DNA from: Candidatus Dormiibacterota bacterium
Lineage (GTDB): Bacteria > Chloroflexota > Dormibacteria > Aeolococcales > Aeolococcaceae
Length of the DNA stretch: 10,221 bases
Reading direction: 5' to 3'
Assembly (NCBI GenBank): GCA_003170875.1
Contig: PMYJ01000043.1
Location: 1-10,221, forward strand
Positions 5,746 to 10,221 of the stretch are shown in pieces. Each line of letters starts with the position of its first letter. Positions within the stretch are counted from its first letter, which is position 1. The notes below the pieces were generated by a model. It had not been told where the DNA came from. It worked only from the letters and a program-made list of their open reading frames with translations, and made no database searches. The position numbers were made by a program, and so were the translations under genes.

Positions 5746-6393
5746 TCAGTCCGCCTCGGGCGTCTCCGGCTCGACAGCAGCCGGCTCGGCCTCAGCGGCC
5801 TCGGCAGCGGTCTCCTCGGTGGTGGCCGCTCGCACCGGTGCCACCTTGACGACCACGTCGTCGGGGTCGACGTGGCCTGCCAGGGTCACGCCCTCGGGCA
5901 GCACGATGTCACGGACGCGAACGGCGGCGTCCACCTCGGTCAGACCGCTGACGTCCACGGCCAGGTGATCGGGCAGGTTGCCGGGCAGCGCCTCGACGCG
6001 CAGGGTCCCGAGGACCTGCTGCAGGGTTCCCAGCTTGAGCTCGGTCACCGCCGGGGCCTCGCCCACCGTGCGGATCGGAACGTCGACAGCCAGCCGCTGA
6101 CGCAGGTTGACCGCAAAGAAGTCGGCGTGCAGCGGCTTAGCCGTGCGCGGGTCGATCTGGAAGTCGTGGAAGAGCACCTTGCGGGGTCGTGCACCATCGA
6201 CGCTGAGGTCGATGAGATGGGTGCGTCCGGCACGGTGCCACACCCGTACGATCTCGGCCGTGTCGGCGCAGATCGCCTGAGACGGCAGGTCGTGGCCGTA
6301 CAGCACGGCCGGTACCTGGCCGTGACGGCGCACGGCCTGGACATGGCGTCCACGCTCGGAACGGGTCACCGCGGTGAGAGACAGATCGGCCAC
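5746..6393 (-). CDS. rplY: 50S ribosomal protein L25 (bL25), long CTC form
   Basis: 215 residues from GTG 6393. bL25 binds 5S rRNA in the large ribosomal subunit; the long form (CTC) adds a C-terminal beta-barrel domain. The N-terminal RNA-binding part carries GQVPAVLYG at 25-33 and VLFHDFQIDPRTAKPLHADF at 73-92, which matches the family's HxDF core. The TL5/CTC C-domain has LPGNLPDHLAVDVSGL at 136-151 and RDIVLPEGV at 161-169. An Ala/Glu-rich acidic tail (about 190-215) is common in actinobacterial and related members. The start is GTG, with a TAGAGT -10 ending 9 bases upstream and no Shine-Dalgarno. The usual partner pth is not next to it; instead it lies 20 bases downstream of an ADP-ribosylglycohydrolase-like gene on the same strand. 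Confidence 0.95.
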   Translation of the reverse strand: MADLSLTAVTRSERGRHVQAVRRHGQVPAVLYGHDLPSQAICADTAEIVRVWHRAGRTHLIDLSVDGARPRKVLFHDFQIDPRTAKPLHADFFAVNLRQRLAVDVPIRTVGEAPAVTELKLGTLQQVLGTLRVEALPGNLPDHLAVDVSGLTEVDAAVRVRDIVLPEGVTLAGHVDPDDVVVKVAPVRAATTEETAAEAAEAEPAAVEPETPEAD

Positions 6394-6402
6394 GAGGCCA
6401 GG

Positions 6403-6408
6403 ACTCTA
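6403..6408 (-). promoter_or_regulatory. -10 box (TAGAGT), leaderless rplY
   Basis: TAGAGT on the minus strand ends 9 bases before GTG 6393, inside the 20-base gap after the upstream gene. Its -35 region would lie in the 3' end of that gene and is not recognisable. It suggests rplY has its own promoter in addition to possible read-through. Confidence 0.45.
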
Positions 6409-6413
6409 ACCGG

Positions 6414-7229
6414 TCAGGCCGGTCCCGCGTCCCCCGCGAACGAAACGGGGGTGCCCGGAGCCTCCTCCAGTGCTGCCACCCGGGCCGCCACCGACGCTGC
6501 CAGGGTGACAGCCCGATGGGCGTGGGGAACCGCGGCCCGCCACGCGGCGTCGAGACCGGCGACGCCGAGACGGGCGCCGGCGAGCGCCCCGGCCAGGCTG
6601 ACAGCCGCCCGCCGACCCGTCCCCGCAGCACCCTGAATGGCGGCCTCGATCTGATCGGCCCCGAACACGGCGGCGATCGCGAGATGGAGGGCGGCACCCG
6701 GGTCGTCGTCCCCTTCCGCAGGGGCAACGTCGCCGCCGATGCGGAGCCGCTCCAGGAGGGCGAAGGGGGCGTCCTCGAGGAGGGACTGGTACACCCGCAT
6801 CACGGAGGTGGCGATGTCGAAGCGGGTCAGGTCGGCGGTGAGCAGGGCGGCAGCCATGGCGGCGACCGCCGTCCCCTCATCGGCCCCGGCGAGAGCGGCC
6901 ACGCGGTAGGCGTCCCTGCGCACCCGAGGGCGGTCGAGGGGTGCCAGCAGGCCAAACGGGACGGCCCGCAGGAGCAGGCCGGCGGGCCCCGCCTGGGAGG
7001 AGCCGGCGAGGCCACGGCGCCGGAGGTCATCGGCGTCGAAACCGCCGACAGTGGCGATCGAATCGGCCACCTCGAGAAGGTCGCCTGCCGCGGCCGGCGC
7101 CTGAGCAGCCCGCTCACCCGCCAGCGCACCGAGGAAGGCGGCCTCGATCCGGGCGCTGTAGGCGCTCCCCTGGTGGTCGGGGAGCTCGGGGGGCGCGGCC
7201 GGGTCCCGCGCCGCCTCGTCGCCGCTCAT
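6414..7229 (-). CDS. Degenerate ADP-ribosylglycohydrolase (DraG/ARH)-like protein, probable pseudoenzyme
   Basis: 271 residues, mostly alpha-helical and Ala-rich. Parts align well by eye with ARH/DraG enzymes: AFLGALAGE at 31-39 (usually GAxxGDA), VADSIATVGGFDADDLRRR at 54-72 (usually the helix after TDDT ending in a ...GGFDPEDLARR-like run), GPAGLLLRAVPFGLL at 81-95 (usually GNGAAMRVAPLGLL), a THP-like region around 110-130, and IEAAIQGAAGTGRRAAVSLA at 194-213 (usually GGDTDTxAAxxG) followed by GALAGARLG. All three metal motifs have lost their Asp residues, so hydrolase activity is unlikely. A binding or structural role is inference. The family call rests on pattern memory and could be wrong. 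ATG 7229 lies 6 bases after a TACCGT -10. rplY follows after 20 bases. Confidence 0.6.
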   Translation of the reverse strand: MSGDEAARDPAAPPELPDHQGSAYSARIEAAFLGALAGERAAQAPAAAGDLLEVADSIATVGGFDADDLRRRGLAGSSQAGPAGLLLRAVPFGLLAPLDRPRVRRDAYRVAALAGADEGTAVAAMAAALLTADLTRFDIATSVMRVYQSLLEDAPFALLERLRIGGDVAPAEGDDDPGAALHLAIAAVFGADQIEAAIQGAAGTGRRAAVSLAGALAGARLGVAGLDAAWRAAVPHAHRAVTLAASVAARVAALEEAPGTPVSFAGDAGPA

Positions 7230-7235
7230 GCCCGA

Positions 7236-7245
7236 ACGGTATCCT
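7236..7245. promoter_or_regulatory. Overlapping divergent -10 boxes (TACCGT minus, TATCCT plus)
   Basis: Plus-strand ACGGTATCCT reads TATCCT on the plus strand (7240-7245) and TACCGT on the minus strand (7241 to 7236), sharing the central TA. The plus hexamer ends 8 bases before ATG 7254 and the minus hexamer 6 bases before ATG 7229. Only 24 bases separate the two coding regions, so there is little room for separate leaders and both transcripts are probably leaderless. Confidence 0.5.
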
Positions 7246-7253
7246 GTCGAGCC

Positions 7254-7643
7254 ATGGCAACGCTGGACCAGTTCCGCTCCGTCGCGTCGCCGCTGGTCAA
7301 GGCCGTGGTCAAGAGCGCCGGCCTCTCGGGTGGCGATCGCCACCCGCTGACCCCCGCCGCGGTGCGCGTGGAGAGGACGAGCGCCAGGCACGGCGGTGAA
7401 TCGGCCGACCAGACGGCGATCACGATCTGGCTGGGCGAGGGGCCCTCGCTCCCGGTGCCCGGCACCTCCCGCTCCCCCTGGAGAACGGCCGCGGGTGTGG
7501 GCCTCACCCTGATCGGAGCGGCCGCGGTCGCCGCCGCCTCGACCCTCGCAGCACAGCGAGAGCAGGACCGGCGCCGGCTGGCGGCACGGCCGGTGGCGGC
7601 GCTCCCGGCCGCCTCTCAATCCGACCGCCCCGCCGACGGCTGA
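7254..7643 (+). CDS. Small single-pass membrane protein of unknown function
   Basis: 129 residues. I do not recognise it. The first 70 or so residues are soluble, with a possible short amphipathic start (residues 5-22) and a strand-like TAITIWLGEG at 54-63. One clear membrane helix lies at about 77-100, followed by a basic QREQDRRRLAARP segment (101-113) that should sit in the cytoplasm by the positive-inside rule, putting the N-terminus outside without a cleavable signal. The tail is Ala/Pro/Ser-rich. ATG 7254 is fixed by the very short divergent gap and the -10 at 7240-7245; the frame also runs open far upstream but is antisense to the ADP-ribosylglycohydrolase-like gene. It converges with the DUF1444-like gene, both stops lying in one hairpin. 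Confidence 0.65.
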   Translation: MATLDQFRSVASPLVKAVVKSAGLSGGDRHPLTPAAVRVERTSARHGGESADQTAITIWLGEGPSLPVPGTSRSPWRTAAGVGLTLIGAAAVAAASTLAAQREQDRRRLAARPVAALPAASQSDRPADG

Positions 7644-7662
7644 CCCGTCCTCTCCGGTCAGC
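7639..7662. terminator. Hairpin containing the stop codons of both convergent genes
   Basis: GCTGACC (7639-7645) pairs perfectly with GGTCAGC (7656-7662) around a 10-base loop. The left arm holds the TGA of the plus gene (7641-7643) and the right arm the complement of the TGA of the minus gene (7658-7660). The 14-base gap between the two genes is the loop plus inner stem. It is a compact bidirectional terminator candidate, without a T tract. Confidence 0.45.
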
Positions 7663-8500
7663 GGCGCAGCCAGCCCAGCAGCTCGAAACCGGCCTTGCGG
7701 GGCGCCGCTTCAAGCTCGCTGAGGGAGGCGCCGTCGGTGACCAGGATGCCGCGGGAGACCGGGTTCATCGCCTCGCGCCAGGCGCGCACCACGCGCATCC
7801 GAAAGCGATCCGCGCTGGGAAGCCCGGCGGGGATGGCGAGCACCTCGGAGCGGTCGGGCGCCGCCAGCAGCACGTCCCCCCCGGACCGCTCCACGAACGC
7901 GGCGAGGACCTCGGCGACCAAAAGGACGCTCCCCTGGAAGAGGATGTCGCTGCCGAGCCTCCATCCATCGGCGGGGATCCGCTCCGCGGCGCGAATCCGC
8001 TCCGGGAGAGAGGAGAAACGGGTCCGCGTGTTGGCATCGGCGTGGGCACGCGCCGAGACATCGTCCAGCCCGGCGGCGGCCAGGTCGGTGGACGGGACCC
8101 CGCGCATCAGCGAGCCCGGCAGGGTCTCGGCGATGAAGGCGACCATCTCGGCGCCGAGAGGCCGGGTGGTCAGCTCAGCCGCCCGGCTCAGGCCGTCGAG
8201 GTAGCCGACTCCGCGGACGCACCAGAGGAGCCGGCTCGGGCTGACCTCGGCAGGCGCCCTCGGGCTGAGCTGGCGCTCCACCCGCCGGACGTAGTCGGCG
8301 ATGAGGCCCCCGGCACGATCCGGCGCGCGCTCGCAGGCATGGTGGAGCGGTCCGAGAGGGAGGGGGACGTCAACGCCGGCCCCTTTGAGGCGCAGAGCGA
8401 AGGCCGCATCGTCGATCACGACCTCGACGCCGCGGTAGCGCGACTGCAGCTGCAGCCGGATGCGCTCGGCGAACGCCTGGCGATCGGCCGGATCGGACAT
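7658..8500 (-). CDS. DUF1444 (YtpQ/UPF0354)-like protein of unknown function
   Basis: 280 residues, no signal peptide or membrane segment. The pattern resembles DUF1444 proteins: an N-terminal alpha/beta part with VDVPLPLGPLHHACER at 43-58 and IADYVRRVERQL at 67-78, a central PLGAEMVAFIAETLPGSL at 114-131 followed by STDLAAAGLDDVSARAHADAN at 137-157 (family: DL..wGl....l...A..N), then GSDILFQ at 183-189, AAPDRSEVLAIP at 213-224 (family: PsRD.L...P) and a C-terminal NPVSRGILVTDG at 246-257. No function is established for the family that I know of. ATG 8500 lies 26 bases after the ABC permease stop on the same strand, so the two are probably co-transcribed. No Shine-Dalgarno is evident, and the upstream frame is a shadow of the permease. 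Confidence 0.65.
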   Translation of the reverse strand: MSDPADRQAFAERIRLQLQSRYRGVEVVIDDAAFALRLKGAGVDVPLPLGPLHHACERAPDRAGGLIADYVRRVERQLSPRAPAEVSPSRLLWCVRGVGYLDGLSRAAELTTRPLGAEMVAFIAETLPGSLMRGVPSTDLAAAGLDDVSARAHADANTRTRFSSLPERIRAAERIPADGWRLGSDILFQGSVLLVAEVLAAFVERSGGDVLLAAPDRSEVLAIPAGLPSADRFRMRVVRAWREAMNPVSRGILVTDGASLSELEAAPRKAGFELLGWLRR

Positions 8501-8526
8501 GGGAACAGTCTGCCGCAGTCCGCCCG

Positions 8527-10221
8527 CTACTCGGTGGTGACGGCGCGGAGGACGTCCACCCGGGACGCGCGGATCGCCGGGAAGATGGAGGCGAGGATGC
8601 CGAAGAGCCCCGCCGCGATCGCGTAAAGGATGAGGTTGTTGCCCGGGACGGCTGTCTGACTGATCCCTTGGCTGTGGAGCGCGCTGACCAATGCGATGCC
8701 CAGCCCGGAGCCAACCGCCAGGCCGAGAACGGCGCCGAGCAGGGCGATGATGACGGACTCCCAGGCCACCATCTCCCGGGTCTGGCCGCGGGTCATGCCG
8801 ACGGCGCGCAGCAGTCCCAGCTCCCTGGTCCGCTCGAGGACACTCAGGGCGAGGGTGTTGACGATGCCGACGACGGCGATGATGATGGCCAGCCCGAGCA
8901 GGACGTAGATCAGGTTGAGGAAGGTGTTGAGCCCGGTGCTGATCAGGTTCTTGTATTGCTCCTTGGTCAGGCCGCTCAGTTCTGGATACGCCCTCAGGTC
9001 GTTGAGCAGGGAGGCGTCGGCGGTGGAGAGCGACACGCCAGGCGCGGCGTTGACGGCGACGTCCGAGTCCCGCACGGTGGTGAGGTGGGGGTTGAGCGTG
9101 GTCAGCGAGACCAGGTAGCCGCTGATGAGAGCGTCGGGCGTGTAGATGCCCCCGACCGTCATCTTGACCGCGTCCCCGTCGGGGAAGGTCACGGTGACCA
9201 CGCTGCCGACGTGGACGTTCTCGGTCGCCGCCTCCGTCGAGTCCACCATCGTCGTGTCGGTGGCGTCGATGCTGGTCTCGGTGCCCGAGGTCATGCTGAA
9301 ACTGAAGATGCTGGCGACGTTGCTGGTATCGAGGCCGGTGACGCCGGTCGAGATGTCGCCGACCAGCGCGTCGCTGCCCCGGATCTCGGAGACGTCGGCG
9401 AGCTTGGGGTCGCTCCGCAGCGTGGAGGCGACCTGCGGGCTGAAGCCGCCGCTCCCCTCGTCGAGCACCACCAGCTGGGCTCTGACCGTGCCGTCGATGG
9501 CCTGGTTGATGCTCGCCTCCAAGGAGGCGGTGATGACCGCCACCGCGGTGACCAGGGCGAGACCGATCATCAGCGCCGCCGAGGTGAGGGCGGTGCGGCG
9601 CGGGTTGCGCCGGGCGTTCTCCCCGGCGAGCCGGCCGGGGGCGCCACGGAGCCGGGCCGGCCACCCCAACACCGTTGCCACCGGCCGGACCAGGATGGGC
9701 GCGAGCAGGGCCGTGCCCAGGAAGATGGCCAGCACCGACAGGCCCAGCACCTCGAGGTTGGGGCCGGAGGTCGCGCTGGCGCCGAAGAGGGTCTGGAGCA
9801 GCCCGGCGGTGCCTCCGAGGAAGAGCAGCAGGCCGAAGCCGATCCGCGCCCGCGGCAGCCCCTGAATCTCGGGCTGGGCCTCGCGCAGCGCGGCCACGGG
9901 GGCGATCCGCGTCGCCCGCCGGGCCGGGAGCGCCGCGGCGATCACGGTGATGATGGTGCCCACCAGGACGGAGACGATGAGCGCATTGGCCTGCACGCTC
10001 AACTTGGCGGTCGAGCTGAAGATGTGGATCAGCCCGTCGGCGACCAGGATGCCTAAGAGGAAGCCGGCCAGCGAGGCGAGCACGCCGGTCAGCGCCGCCT
10101 CGGTGATGACCTCGGTGAAGACCTGGGCACGGGTCGCTCCCAGAGCGCGTAGCAACGCGAGCTCCTGGGTCCGCTGGGCCACCAGGATGCTGAAGGTGTT
10201 GGCGATCAGGAAGCTGCCGAC
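8527..10221 (-). CDS. ABC transporter permease, FtsX/MacB type, 5' end cut by window edge
   Basis: 564 residues are visible; the frame is open to the right edge, so the N-terminus is missing. Visible residues 5-100 form the end of a first FtsX domain: IANTFSILVAQRTQELALLR, then RALGATRAQV and two membrane segments (about 42-65 and 80-97), ending in PARRATRIAPVAALR. Two further segments follow (about 127-147 and 157-182). A second unit begins with NPRRTALTSAALMIGL and a membrane helix (about 207-233), an extracytoplasmic domain of roughly 190 residues resembling MacB_PCD, then a second FtsX domain with VLERTRELGLLRAVGMTRGQ, three helices and a terminal FPAIRASRVDVLRAV. This is the tandem-FtsX permease of roughly 850 residues that partners a LolD/MacB-like ATPase, which should lie beyond the right edge. 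Substrate unknown. TAG stop at 8527-8529. Confidence 0.93.
   Translation of the reverse strand, partial: VGSFLIANTFSILVAQRTQELALLRALGATRAQVFTEVITEAALTGVLASLAGFLLGILVADGLIHIFSSTAKLSVQANALIVSVLVGTIITVIAAALPARRATRIAPVAALREAQPEIQGLPRARIGFGLLLFLGGTAGLLQTLFGASATSGPNLEVLGLSVLAIFLGTALLAPILVRPVATVLGWPARLRGAPGRLAGENARRNPRRTALTSAALMIGLALVTAVAVITASLEASINQAIDGTVRAQLVVLDEGSGGFSPQVASTLRSDPKLADVSEIRGSDALVGDISTGVTGLDTSNVASIFSFSMTSGTETSIDATDTTMVDSTEAATENVHVGSVVTVTFPDGDAVKMTVGGIYTPDALISGYLVSLTTLNPHLTTVRDSDVAVNAAPGVSLSTADASLLNDLRAYPELSGLTKEQYKNLISTGLNTFLNLIYVLLGLAIIIAVVGIVNTLALSVLERTRELGLLRAVGMTRGQTREMVAWESVIIALLGAVLGLAVGSGLGIALVSALHSQGISQTAVPGNNLILYAIAAGLFGILASIFPAIRASRVDVLRAVTTE

Noticed and set aside
5614..6636. 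Plus-strand 340-codon frame across the hairpin region and rplY
   Set aside because: It is antisense to bL25, and its first part crosses the hairpin cluster. No motif or promoter supports it.
8501..9664. Minus-strand frame extending the DUF1444-like protein to 668 residues
   Set aside because: The added sequence is an out-of-frame shadow of the ABC permease, rich in Arg, Pro and Gly.
8668..10056. Plus-strand 462-codon open frame
   Set aside because: It is antisense to the clear FtsX permease with Gly/Asp/Gln-rich composition and no motif. Long antisense frames are expected at this GC content.
1..10221. Defence island, CRISPR array or mobile element
   Set aside because: No direct-repeat arrays, transposase motifs, terminal inverted repeats or integrase were seen, and composition is uniform apart from the 5615-5670 dip.

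Overview
The window is GC-rich (roughly 70% by eye) bacterial chromosome, tightly packed with ordinary-looking genes. I see no transposase, integrase, CRISPR array, tRNA or rRNA. The gene content is a LytR-CpsA-Psr envelope protein, a FolC-like Mur ligase, a MscS channel, long-form bL25 and a FtsX/MacB-type ABC permease. Together with -10 boxes of the form TANNNT placed directly before start codons, this suggests a high-GC Terrabacteria-type lineage such as Actinomycetota, Candidatus Dormibacterota or a Chloroflexota relative. The phylum is an inference and could be wrong.

Layout, left to right. (1) 1-1923, minus strand: an LCP-family protein followed, through a 4-base ATGA overlap, by a membrane-anchored beta-propeller-like protein that runs off the left edge. 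(2) 2149-3393, plus: a diverged FolC-like Mur ligase, divergent from the LCP gene. (3) 3374-4386, minus: a GlsB/YeaQ-type membrane protein translationally coupled (GTGA overlap) to a histidine-phosphatase-family enzyme, whose 3' end overlaps that of the FolC-like gene by 20 bases. (4) 4524-5414, plus: a MscS-family channel. (5) 5415-5745: about 330 bases without a gene, holding four good hairpins. (6) 5746-7229, minus: a degenerate ADP-ribosylglycohydrolase-like gene followed by rplY (bL25). (7) 7254-7643, plus: a small orphan single-pass membrane protein, divergent from the previous gene. (8) 7658-10221, minus: a large ABC transporter permease, cut by the right edge, followed by a DUF1444-like gene.

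The genes do not form one pathway. Envelope and membrane functions dominate (LCP protein, propeller, MscS, GlsB-like, ABC permease, small TM protein), with housekeeping genes between them. No defence or biosynthetic system is apparent.

The most interesting signal is regulatory. Six of the seven genes that lead a transcription unit have a TANNNT hexamer ending 6-9 bases before the start codon and no Shine-Dalgarno sequence, which is the signature of leaderless mRNAs. At two sites the -10 hexamers of the two strands share the same TA step, as expected for symmetric bidirectional promoters. Three proteins (LCP, FolC-like, ADP-ribosylglycohydrolase-like) keep the family fold signature but lack residues normally used in catalysis or metal binding.
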